Shown piece after piece: positions 25,071-33,429 of a stretch of 64,000 nucleotides of DNA; within the stretch, counting starts at the first letter, position 1; the number at the start of each line of letters is the position of its first letter. Position numbers and translations under genes: made by a program. The DNA comes from Chamaelirium japonicum. Lineage: Eukaryota > Streptophyta > Magnoliopsida > Liliales > Melanthiaceae. The notes beneath the pieces were generated by a model, which was not told where the DNA came from, searched no databases, and was given only the letters and a program-made list of their open reading frames with translations. The DNA is taken from positions 97,971,924-98,035,923 of the forward strand of contig OX393550.1 of the NCBI GenBank assembly GCA_947650365.1, written 5' to 3'.

Positions 25071-25280
25071 GAAGAGAGAAGGGGTGCAACCCACGTTCCA
25101 GCAGCCCTCCTCCTCAAGCTCCGGCGACCATCCGACACCGGCCCGCCAACCTCCTCCACCTCCTCTCACGGTGGCAGTCAAGCCCAAGCCCGAGCCGACC
25201 TTCCCTAGCTCCGGCGGTCCACAACCGAGCCGGCGCCCAACCCCTGCTGCCGCGCTGCCGTCGCCGTCAAACCCGAAAAA
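23113..25280. repeat. Long tandem units inside the MULE (about 490-730 bp, four copies)
   Basis: Units begin 'tgacccttaccatcttc' at 23113, 23841, 24363 and 24856. Each has a GAGAGTGA-rich part, a pure (GA)n run in the last three units (about 24010-24072, 24530-24574, 25020-25067) and, in the first three, 'ctccggcgacgcgcaaaa' plus palindromic blocks built on GACGAAA and TTTCGTC. The first unit carries an extra GC-rich insert. Confidence 0.85.
23401..23427. repeat. Homopolymer of 27 C
   Basis: An uninterrupted C run inside the first MULE unit, next to proline-rich coding-like sequence. Its length is likely to vary or be misassembled. Confidence 0.9.
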
Positions 25281-25413
25281 TCACAGTCAGTAAAAGGGTA
25301 GTTTGGTCCCAAAGAGTTTCAATGGTCATTTTGGTAAAGCCAAAAGCAACCTGGCCCATTCTCAACAATAGTTAAGAGTTGGTGGCCATTTCGGTAAAAA
25401 CCTCTTAATTCGG

Positions 25414-25581
25414 GGTTCCCGCAGATATCTCCCTCCAAAGTCCCGGTCTCCATAAATCCGAAGCGTTTCAGCTTCCCCTGCGGAGAGGAAAGGTCTTAAT
25501 CCCACATGGGTTCTCCTGTATGAAGTAGACTTTACCCCAAAAACAAGTTGGCTTTGGGTTTTGGGGGGTTTAGGAGGGCGA

Positions 25582-25627
<46 letters not shown>
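25414..25627 (+). promoter_or_regulatory. Host gene 5' flank and 5' UTR
   Basis: About 210 bases of mixed composition lie between the MULE and the host start codon. They end in a (GA)n tract of about 21 units (25584-25625), a common feature of plant 5' UTRs. No convincing TATA box is seen. The MULE sits immediately upstream, so the original promoter is split. Confidence 0.45.
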
Positions 25628-25786
25628 ATGAGTAGGAAGCGGAAGACAGAGATCACCGTCCTCGATGAGCTCGATAGGACCATGTTCAGTACCTTCTCGG
25701 CCTCCGCCAACTCTCTCTACCAACTCTATGCGTTGGCCCAGAGCCACCAGAAGGCGGCTTTCCAAGATGGCGAGCGCCACGGCTTG
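25628..25786 (+). CDS. Exon 1 of a small conserved plant protein (host gene)
   Basis: ATG 25628 opens 53 codons, MSRKRKTEITVLDELDRTMF and onward, ending ...AAFQDGERHGL, then a strong donor TTG|GTAAGG at 25786/25787. The LDELDRTMFSTF..ANSLYQLY...HQKAAFQ.GERHGL pattern fits a small plant-specific family often given uninformative names such as 'holocarboxylase synthetase-like'. That naming is from memory and the function is unknown to me. The basic KRK near the start could be a nuclear signal. The exon has normal codons and no defects, and phase 0 at its end matches the exon at 47925. It is the best host-gene evidence in the window. Confidence 0.7.
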
Positions 25787-26838
25787 GTAAGGGCGATCCG
25801 ATCATCGTCGGACCGAAAGGAAAGATGGGTTATTGTTGCATTGGCATGTTTGATTGATTTCTTCCATAAAGTTGAGATTTTTATGGGAATTGGGTTGTTA
25901 TAACTGGTTTCATGATCAAATTTCCGATTGGGTTGTGTTATCGATCTCCTGTATGACCTGATAGAGGACTTATAAATATGGGTTCCTGTTCTACTTGAAT
26001 CTTCTCTTGGTTGCTGCAGGAAAGTTGATGTCTTTATGGATGCTGGGCTGTTCTGTTCCGATTTTTGGTTGTTGATGCCTTTTTTTTTAAAAGCACTTGA
26101 GCATCTCTGATTTTTCTTTTCTTTGTTCCTTTTTTCAACAAAATGCGATTGAATTGTGACTTCCATCAATTTCATGTGATATTTCCCTCAATCACACCTC
26201 CCAAATTTGTGACCGTGATCCCTATCGGTAATTTGACGCGTGATGGTTGTATTGTTGATACGATAATAGGTTATCTCAGTTTATATTCTTTCTGTTGGTT
26301 GAACTTTTGATGAGTCTTGTCGGATGCATTCTATTGCCAATAAATGTATCAAACAATCAAGTGCCATTCACATTGCCTCAAGCGGAGGGTAATCTAGCAT
26401 GACATGCTTAATCAGACCAAGAATCCACTAACAGTAGGATCTGCGACGAAGTATCAATTTGTGTCGATAGAGTAAATTCAAAAACCATCTCCAAAATTTT
26501 CTTTTCTGTTTTACAAGAGTTGATGTTGCAATTAACTAAGATTGTGCATGCTTGCACAACGAGGATTTGAAGTGGCTCAGGTAGGGGTTTGAATATCCGT
26601 TCAAGGGTCGAGAAAGATAAGGGAGGTAAGACCTAAGATAACATGGGTTGAAGTCATAAGAAAGGCTTCATAAATGCTAGTTGTGACAATGAATGTGCAT
26701 CTAGTGGGAAGGATTAGTGAGGATTTCTTAAAGCCGATCCCAAACAGCTGTGATAACGCTTGATGATTATGTTATGTATCGATGTACCACAAAAAATCCA
26801 ATTTAGAACGCTTTACCCAAGTGCAGAATGATTCTCAC
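25787..26838 (+). other. Host intron 1, first part
   Basis: AT-rich unique sequence follows the donor GTAAGG. I see no repeats or coding matches. It ends at CTCAC (26834-26838), the target site of the Tat element. Confidence 0.6.
26834..26838. repeat. Target-site duplication CTCAC (left) of the Tat element
   Basis: Perfect match to 43311-43315. Confidence 0.9.
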
Positions 26839-28849
26839 TGTGGACGCGGAAAAAGCACGGGTCGTCTTTATTGCGAATCACACGAGATTACAAGTGTGGC
26901 CGGGACCCGGGTGGCTCGGGTGTAGCGAGTCCGGGTTGCGGCGAGTTTTGATCAGGGGATTGTGGGAAAGATCTTCTGGAGGATCCCTTTGATCCGCGTC
27001 TCCACGTGGTGTTCGTGTGAGAGCTCTGAAGGGGCTGCCCAGGACAGGGGTCTTTACAGGGTGAGGGTTTTGGAGAGGCTAAGGAATGTCCACCGTCGCT
27101 TTGTCCCTTCCGTGCTTCGCGCTTTCTCGGCTAGGGGGTTTTCCGGCTTCGTTCCTCGGTCTTCGTGTCTTCCTCGCTCCTTGCTTGACCTTGGCGTCCT
27201 TGATCGTCGGTTCGCGGCGTCGATCGTGTTTTTGGTGTCGGCTTTGGCTTCGGCTTTTTGGCTTTGGCTTGGCTCCGGCGTGGCTCTGGCTTTTGCTTTG
27301 CTTTGGCGCTTGCACTTGGACGTAGCCGGGAGAGACTTGCGATGCTTTCGTTCTTCCGGACTTCGCGTCGTATCGACTAGAACGTGCGGTGCTTTTGCTC
27401 GTGGCCGGCGTAGTCGCTTGGCTTTGGCACTTGCGTTGCTTTGGCGCGGGCTTTACTGGGACTTTGCTTTGGCTTCTTGCGTTGGCCTTAGCTTCAGCGT
27501 CAACTCGATCTTCTTCTTCGAACGACGTGGGCTACTTCTCCGGTGCTTCGACGGTTTGCTTGCCGACTGGACTTCTTTTCTTCTCCGGGCTTCTTTGGCA
27601 TGATCGGAGTCGAAGGATGCTTTCGAAGATGGCGGGGGTAGCACCAATCTCCGTGCGACGGTTGTGGCGTCGGCGACGGTTGTAGCATCGGCTTTTGTTG
27701 ATGAAGACGACGGGGGTGACGACGGTCTCCGTGCGACGGTTGTAGCGTCGGTTTTTGTTGATGAAGACGACGGGGTAGCAAAGCTTCAGACGATCTGCTC
27801 CAGGCTTTCTTCTTCGTGGATGGCACAGACGTTTGTTGAAGACGACGGGGTGATGATGCTTCGTTTCTCTCCTCCGGGCTTTGGAGCTTGATCGGGATCG
27901 AGGATTTGTTGGAGCCGACGGGGTAGTGCCGCTCCGAGCTTCTTCTCCGGCCTTTGCTTCTGGCGTCTTCGGAGTCGAAGGGTTTTCTTCTCCGAGCTTT
28001 CTTCTTCGTGCACGGAGTCGAGGTCTTGATCTTCGTGTGCAAGGGTCTTCACGTTGATGAGAGCTTTCGGTAAGCCGATCCCTCGGGACAGGCTTGACCG
28101 TGCCTCGTGAAGCCTTGGGTCGGTGAAGAAGCGTCTCCTCTTCTGCAGAGCTCCCGCGCTTCGTCTTCAGTCTTCGACCTCTTCTTCATTCCCCCACCCC
28201 CTCTATTTATAGGCAAAGGGGAGGGGAGAGAGATATGGGAACTTTTAATTTTAAATCCCTTTTCTATCTCTCTCATAATTGCCCGGGATTTATTCATCCA
28301 TTGATGAGGGGAATAACGTTTATTTGTTTTCCTTTTCTGGCGATGCAATTATGGCTGGATTTCGCACACGAAATCGATGGCGATCAGGCGCTTCTTCTTG
28401 TGCGTCGGATCGAGGGATCGGTGCAGATCCGCGTGTGTGCAGACGTCATACGCAACCTCCCCCCGCGCATGGCGGTATGTCCTTCCTTTTCTTTCTTTTC
28501 TTTCCTTTTCTTTTATTTCCTTTCTTTTCTTTTCTTTTCGTTTCTTTCTTTTCTTTTCTTTCCTTTTCTTTTCCTTCCTTGCAGGGCCGGCCGGCCCCCC
28601 ATGGGGTTCGGGTCCTAGTAGGGCCGGCCCCCATGGGGTTCGGGTCCTAGTAGGGGCCGGCCCCCATGGGGTTCGGGTCTTAGTAGGGGCCGGCCCCATG
28701 GGGTTCGGACCCTAGTAGGGGCCGGCCCCCCTTGGAGTGTGGGGTCCGCTCCTCTTTTGCTGGGTGCGAGTCGGGTCCGCGTGTCGGGTTTGCATCCGCG
28801 TCGGCCCACATAAGTCGGGTTCGGGTTCGACGAAATTCGTGTGTCTACA
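26839..28849 (-). repeat. 3' LTR of the Tat element (left)
   Basis: 2011 bp. It contains a CTTTT-rich polypyrimidine tract (28482-28580) and a 31-33 bp minisatellite with 'ccatggggttcggg' and 'tagtagggccggcc' (28587-28735). On the plus strand a TATA-like CTATTTATAG lies at 28203-28212, antisense to gag-pol. Confidence 0.92.
28203..28212 (+). promoter_or_regulatory. TATA-like box in the LTR, antisense to gag-pol
   Basis: CTATTTATAG is a strong plant TATA match pointing toward the antisense gene. It is conserved in the right LTR (42678-42687) and in the diverged second family LTR (54246-54255). Promoter activity is inferred. Confidence 0.45.
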
Positions 28850-28850
28850 A

Positions 28851-28864
28851 ATGCCCCCTCAAGG
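28851..28864 (-). other. Polypurine tract of the Tat element
   Basis: On the minus strand the sequence reads CCTTGAGGGGGCAT directly before the 3' LTR (TGTAGACAC). It is conserved at 54808-54821 in the second copy. Confidence 0.75.
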
Positions 28865-28956
28865 ACGAACGCGTCGGTGAGAGCGTGTAGGGTTTGGACA
28901 CACAGGAATCGTAGAGCGCTTGTCCTTGATTCCTTTTGTGGGCAGGGTTGAGAGTC

Positions 28957-28964
28957 TATTTAAG
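28957..28964 (+). promoter_or_regulatory. TATA-like box of the antisense gene
   Basis: TATTTAAG within 'gtctatttaaggacccctac' lies 108 bases inside the LTR edge. The second copy has TATTTAAA at 54914, also exactly 108 bases from its LTR edge, with the same flanking GACCCCTACCC. Transcription would start near 28990 and read the mobile-domain exon. Confidence 0.6.
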
Positions 28965-28989
28965 GACCCCTACCCTCTTCATCCGCCAT

Positions 28990-29836
28990 TGCGCTTCTTT
29001 GCGAAGGTTCTGCCGGCTTCTGGAGACCACCGTCGGAAGTGAGCTGCCTGGGGTTGCACGAGACTTGCTCCGTCTTCCCGGTGTCGCCTCTTTCGTCGGC
29101 GGCGATGGTGCGCAATTTTGCGGTCGTTGCGAAGGCGGGCTCGAAACGGCGTTGCGGCGATGACCGAGGCGGGGAGGATGTAGGAGCGCGGCTGAGGTGC
29201 GAGTCGCCTTCGCCGTCTCTCTCTTCCTCCTTCTTCTTCTTCTTTTTCTTTCTTTTTCTTTTTCTTTCCTTCTTTTTTTTTTTTCGTTCGTCTCTTTCTT
29301 CTGGTTTTTTTTTTTTTCTTTCTTCTTCTTCTTCGGTTCTGGGCTGCGGGGGCAGCATCGGCAGCGGCGGCGCGGTTTAGGCGGCGCGGGGGGCTGCAGT
29401 GTGGTAGCCGGAGGCGCGGGCTGCGGCGCGCGGGGCCGGAGGCGCAGGGCTGCGGGTGGCGCGGTGCTGCGCGCGGGGCCGGAGGCTAGGGGTCGCGGCG
29501 GCCGGGTCGGGCTCGGCCGAGACCGGATCGGAGAAAGCGGCGCGCGGAGCCCGAACGGGTCGGGGTCGCGGGGGCGGCCCTGAGTCGTAGGCGAAGAAGA
29601 AGGAGAAGGAGGGGGGCTGCGGGCCCCCCTTCCTTTCTTGCTGTTGGTCTCCGATTGGAAGGGGCCGCGGGCCCCAGCGGCAGCTGCTGTGGCTCCTTTT
29701 TTTTTTTTACTATCACTTTCTTTCTCTTCTTTCTCCCCTTGACTCCGAAGGTGGCGATGGTAGCAATAGGTCTGTGGCGCATGGGTGCGCGAGTGGCTGC
29801 GGCCCTGACTGAGTGGCGCTGGCGTGATGGGTCGAC
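28990..29836 (+). other. Putative 5' UTR and leader of the antisense gene
   Basis: This GC-rich sequence has T/CTT-rich tracts (29220-29340 and 29690-29740). The start 'gagaccaccgtcggaag' is conserved in the second copy as 'gagatcgccgtcggaag', but I see no conserved reading frame. A splice acceptor may lie at 30005-30006 (CTCCAG|GGCTCG), matched at 55790-55791 in copy 2 (TTTTAG|GGCTCG), so part of this stretch may be an intron. Confidence 0.4.
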
Positions 29837-32095
29837 ATGGCTGGGTTGGCGCGGGTGGTGTGTAGGCCCGCGGGGGCGCGTTGCGAAGGCTCGGGCGCCA
29901 ACGGTGGTGTGACCACAAGTCGGGTGGTCCTCTTGACAGGGGTGCAGGCCCCCTTTTTTTTTTTTTGCGCACTTGTCTTGACTTGCCTCCCTTCATGGTC
30001 CTCCAGGGCTCGCGTCTTCGAGAGTTTGACTTCTCCAGGGTGGATAGCCGAGGATTTCTTCGATGGGAGGAGGTGCCTTTGGTTTCCCTACACTCGTGTG
30101 CGCCATCACCGCAGCTCAAGGCGGGAAGACCTTCTGTCGTTGCTCCGTGTCTTTGTGCACGAGCGCATCACGGAAGATGGAGTCGCGGATGCGACTTGTG
30201 GGATGCCGAGATTAAGCGAGAAGATTCATACTGACGAAGGGATCTCCATGAAGCTTCTTCGGCCGAGTTTGAGTCTTCCGTTCCACCATTGTGATGAAGA
30301 TTTCGTGCCTACGCCAGTTGTTGCCTCGAAGATATGCGCCAGGCTGACCCGATGGGGGACCGATTCTTGGCCTCGGGGAGACGTCCGGTACCTTTGCGGC
30401 TTTCGCGAATGGATGGGCGAGCTCTACGAGGTCTTTGGCGCAGAACCTGAGATGAACTTATTGGCCAAATTTCTGGCGCCGGCTCGTCGAGAGTATAGTC
30501 GTCCTGAGGGGATGTACCGCGCACTTTGTGAGCTTTGGTGTCCGGAGACCAACACCTTCCTCACTGGAGCGGGGGAGATAGGCATCTCGCTTCGCGACGT
30601 CCATATCGTTTCCGGGTGCCCCGAAGTACGGAATTACTACCAGGAGGAGGTGCCAGCCTTGAAGGATCTGCTGGACAGCAGCTACGCTCCGAGCTCTTGT
30701 CTTCTTCTGTTCAAGGCATATGCTATCATTGCGGCGCGGGATCAATCAGATCGAGTGCGTCCTTCTTCTTGGGTCGACTTTTGGTTCAGAGGCGAGTATA
30801 GGTCTCCAGCGCCTTCAGCTCACCCAATGTGGAAGATCGCTCAGATGCAGAGACCTCCGCTTCGCTCCTTCGTGAGGCCCATCGACTCCTTGGCTCGAGA
30901 GAAGCATTCAATGGAGGGGAAGCAGTGTCCCTGGGAAATCCTCGGCTTGAAACGCGACAGTGAGGAGTGGCGATCGGCTTACCGAGCTGCCGGGCTGGTC
31001 ATCTTCCTCTGCCGGTTCATGCTTCCGTGTTCCGGGGAGGTTATTCGTCCGGGGGCCTTCCTTGCAGCTTCCAGGATGGAGAGGGGCGAGCTTTTCAATC
31101 TAGCCCCGGCCATACTATGCGCCTTGTACCGAGCTCTCAGCGGGACTTACTGGGACTTGTCTGGCTCAGATAAGGCCAAGGAGGAGCTTGGCCGGTCTAC
31201 TGCGTTCGGACCCTTGCACTATTTGTACGGCTGGATAGCTCTGCATTTCTCGAAGGGGATCTTTGCCAGACGTGGGCACTCAGCCGAGCTGCCTTTCCTG
31301 CCCGGGATAGGAGGGATCTTAAACGCCTTTATTAGTTGGGAGCGTCCGAGAGAATGTGCTCGCACCCTTTTGAGGAGGATGGGGAGCGTCGATTTTGAAT
31401 TTCTGTCGGAGCATTCGGTGTTGCTCTTGGAGAGGTCGACTGTGTATGATAACGAGGAACTCCCGAACAGCCTTTACTGGAACATGGTCAGCTGCCGTCC
31501 TGGCTACTTGGTCTGGCGCAAGGGGGATGTGGTGGAGGTGGAGCAGTACTCCCCCCATCGCTTTGCTCGCCAACAGGGGTTTCGACAGGAAGTTCCTGGC
31601 ATGCCTCAGCAGTTGCAGGGGCGCATCAGTCCGCAGGAGGGTTACCGTCTGTGGGCTTCTCTCTACGCTCGCTTGACTGACAGCAGTTTCTTTCCTGGGG
31701 CCAAATCTGGGTTTCGGGACGCCGCCACTCCGGAATACTGCAAGTGGATTGAAGGGCGAGTTTCCCCTTTACTTGCGAGTTTTCCAGTCGACGTCTTGGC
31801 AAGCAGCGAGTTCAAGAATTTCTGTTTTAATCATTCCGTGGGAGTGGAGGACCGCCGCCTCCGACTGGGGCTTCAAAGAGCGCAAAGGAGTTGTAGCCGT
31901 CTTTCCAGTGCTCGTCGCGTTCCTTCTTCAGTTCCAGTGTTAGACGCCGAGCTTACTAGTGCTCCTGGGGTATCTTGTCTCCCGAAGGCCGAAGTTGAGG
32001 GTGTCCCTCCTAAAAGAAGGAAAGTTTGTATTCCTCGCGGATGGTCCCAAGGGGCCCTTGCCTGGTGGAGGATGCCGAGGAGCCTGGACTTCTGA
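29837..32095 (+). CDS. Antisense gene, exon 1: plant mobile domain protein
   Basis: A 752-codon frame. The signature WCPETNTFLTGAGEIGISL (Trp about residue 234) matches the plant mobile domain pattern W.PET.TF...GE..I.L.DV...G.P (family of MAIN/MAIL1 and many transposon proteins). The domain covers roughly residues 150-520. A basic KRRK cluster at residues 726-729 could be a nuclear localisation signal. The first 57 or so codons are not matched in copy 2, so translation may begin later, after an acceptor at 30006. Compared with the copy at 63244-63999, one base is missing near 32040-32060, so the frame ends early at 32095 instead of reaching the donor at 32143. The role is unknown; it may act on the element's chromatin or expression. 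Confidence 0.8.
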   Translation: MAGLARVVCRPAGARCEGSGANGGVTTSRVVLLTGVQAPFFFFCALVLTCLPSWSSRARVFESLTSPGWIAEDFFDGRRCLWFPYTRVRHHRSSRREDLLSLLRVFVHERITEDGVADATCGMPRLSEKIHTDEGISMKLLRPSLSLPFHHCDEDFVPTPVVASKICARLTRWGTDSWPRGDVRYLCGFREWMGELYEVFGAEPEMNLLAKFLAPARREYSRPEGMYRALCELWCPETNTFLTGAGEIGISLRDVHIVSGCPEVRNYYQEEVPALKDLLDSSYAPSSCLLLFKAYAIIAARDQSDRVRPSSWVDFWFRGEYRSPAPSAHPMWKIAQMQRPPLRSFVRPIDSLAREKHSMEGKQCPWEILGLKRDSEEWRSAYRAAGLVIFLCRFMLPCSGEVIRPGAFLAASRMERGELFNLAPAILCALYRALSGTYWDLSGSDKAKEELGRSTAFGPLHYLYGWIALHFSKGIFARRGHSAELPFLPGIGGILNAFISWERPRECARTLLRRMGSVDFEFLSEHSVLLLERSTVYDNEELPNSLYWNMVSCRPGYLVWRKGDVVEVEQYSPHRFARQQGFRQEVPGMPQQLQGRISPQEGYRLWASLYARLTDSSFFPGAKSGFRDAATPEYCKWIEGRVSPLLASFPVDVLASSEFKNFCFNHSVGVEDRRLRLGLQRAQRSCSRLSSARRVPSSVPVLDAELTSAPGVSCLPKAEVEGVPPKRRKVCIPRGWSQGALAWWRMPRSLDF

Positions 32096-32143
32096 GAGAT
32101 GAGGTGATTCCTCCGTCTAGGACTGCTTCATCTGACCACACAG

Positions 32144-32225
32144 GTACAAAGTCCTCCTTATTTCATTTGTCGTCTACATTCAGGAAATTATATCACGCTG
32201 AGCATTGTATTTTCTTTTTGACCAG
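32144..32225 (+). other. Predicted 82-bp intron of the antisense gene
   Basis: CACAG|GTACAAAG (donor at 32144) and TTTTTGACCAG|ATTCC (acceptor end 32225) flank an AT-rich segment. Joining gives the codon G|AT (Asp) and DSVIVVERG. The third copy has the same position and phase (minus strand, 63341 to 63256, 86 bp; joins to DFVIVVERE). Confidence 0.7.
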
Positions 32226-33190
32226 ATTCCGTTATAGTGGTAGAGCGCGGAGCGAGCTCTCCGAAGGCGTCTCTCGGGCACTCGTCCACTGGTGCTGCGC
32301 AAGGGGTGCCTGGGGCATGCGGGCTAGATATCCCTCCAGACGATCTGGATTTCCTCGGACTTTGTGGGGAGAACTTTCCTAGTGGCGACATCGACCTGGA
32401 CGGCATTGATGTTGACGCTTTGTCTTTCCACGAGGAGGCTGAAGTCTCTAGCGTCGATAAGCGGCACTCCCCAGTTACTGTACCCTCGTGCCCGTTGGAG
32501 GAGACGGTGGTTGCAGCGGTAGCGGCGGTTTCTCCGGTTCTGCCACCCTCGTTGGCGCAGGCGGTTCCTGTCGCGGCTGCAGTGGGAGGGAATGTCTTGC
32601 CTACCTACTCCGAGGCACCTCGCCCGGATTTAAGGCCGAGGAGCAGAGTCTCAGAGTTCCTTCTTGCGAGCTGCCGACAGTATATCAAGTCGACGCTGGA
32701 GCCTTTCCAAAATGCTGGCTTTGGCGCTCTCCAGGACTGGTGGTCGACTGACGGTGCGGAGTTTTGTGCGAGCCTGCAGGAGTTCAAAGTTGACAGCTCT
32801 TCCTTCATCGCTCAGATGAACCAGCTTGTGACCGATAGCGAGTCTTATCGATCCCGGCGAGCTTTGTTAGAGGGGAGCTCCTCTTCTGAGTTGGAGGCTG
32901 CTGAGGCGAGTCTCAGTCAGTCAGAGCACCAACTTGCGGAGGCCACTTCCAGCCTGTCGAAGGCTCAGAGGAAGATAGAGTCTGTGCGCGCCTCGCTTCG
33001 AAAGGCGGAGTCTCGTCTGGAGCGAGCCGAGGCCGCGGAGAGCGCTTTGAAGGCGAGTTACCTGAAGCAGCAGTCGGACTTGGCAACCCGTCGCGAGCTT
33101 CTGGCTGCTTGTCCCGTGGAGCTTCAGCGAGTGGAGGCGGCCAGAGAGGAGCTACTGTGCCGTCTTCGATCTCTGGACACCTTCTTCTAG
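32226..33190 (+). CDS. Antisense gene, exon 2: acidic linker and coiled coil
   Basis: The frame reads from DSVIVVERG to a TAG at 33188-33190. The first third is acidic (LCGENFPSGDIDLDGIDVDA). An alanine/valine-rich linker follows, then a segment with VSEFLLASCRQYIKSTLEPF. The last third is a coiled-coil-like heptad region of alternating Glu, Ala, Arg, Leu and Ser (about 32880-33150: AEASLSQSEHQLAEA, SRLERAEAAESALKA). It likely mediates self-association of the mobile-domain protein. Copies 2 and 3 conserve all these parts. The gene converges on gag-pol, whose stop is about 240 bases away. Confidence 0.75.
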
Positions 33191-33429
33191 TTGTTCCTTG
33201 TTTCATTGTAACTTTCTTTTCGGAACTTACGCCATGTATCCCCTTTTCCTCATTATATAATAATATCGCCTCGTTTTGCTACATCTTTTGCATGGACCAT
33301 TGTTGGCTTTTTCTTTTGGTCGGACTGAACCTGAAGTAACTTCTCAGGCTGCATACGTACCCCCCTAAGGGGGATCAAGTCGCACGTAGTTCATTTTTTT
33401 TTTTTTTGAACAAGGGGTGTGGCCTTGCT
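33191..33429. other. Convergent 3' ends of the antisense gene and gag-pol
   Basis: About 240 bases between the two stop codons contain 'ataataatat' stretches and a run of T. The transcripts of both strands are expected to overlap here. It is conserved at 58978-59220 and 62060-62225. Confidence 0.5.

Larger units (their letters stand above)
22979..25404. mobile_element. Non-autonomous Mutator-like element (MULE), 2.4 kb
   Basis: The ends are 49-bp inverted repeats with one mismatch (22979-23027 and 25356-25404), starting GAGGTTTTTACCG. A perfect 9-bp duplication TTAATTCGG flanks it (22970-22978 and 25405-25413), the diagnostic length for Mutator elements. There is no transposase. The interior is a tandem amplification of GA-rich, CGACGAAA-rich and GC-rich sequence. 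Part of the interior (23260-23360) is repeated at 25160-25275 next to the right end. GC-rich proline/arginine frames could derive from captured host sequence (Pack-MULE), but I recognise none. Confidence 0.9.

Noticed and set aside
23092..25293. Long Arg/Pro- and Ser/Leu-rich frames
   Set aside because: GA-rich and GC-rich tandem units of the MULE keep both strands open; no conserved domain is visible.
26962..28715. Frames of 100-210 codons within the Tat LTRs
   Set aside because: They recur in both LTRs, overlap on both strands and are low complexity, as expected for a CG/TTC-biased LTR.
28956..30119. 387-codon minus-strand frame
   Set aside because: It lies opposite the antisense gene's leader and exon 1, is Lys/Pro/Arg-rich and is not kept in the second copy.
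29837..33190. Reading the mobile-domain gene as a host gene
   Set aside because: It sits inside a flanked retrotransposon and recurs in the second Tat family at the same place, so it belongs to the element.
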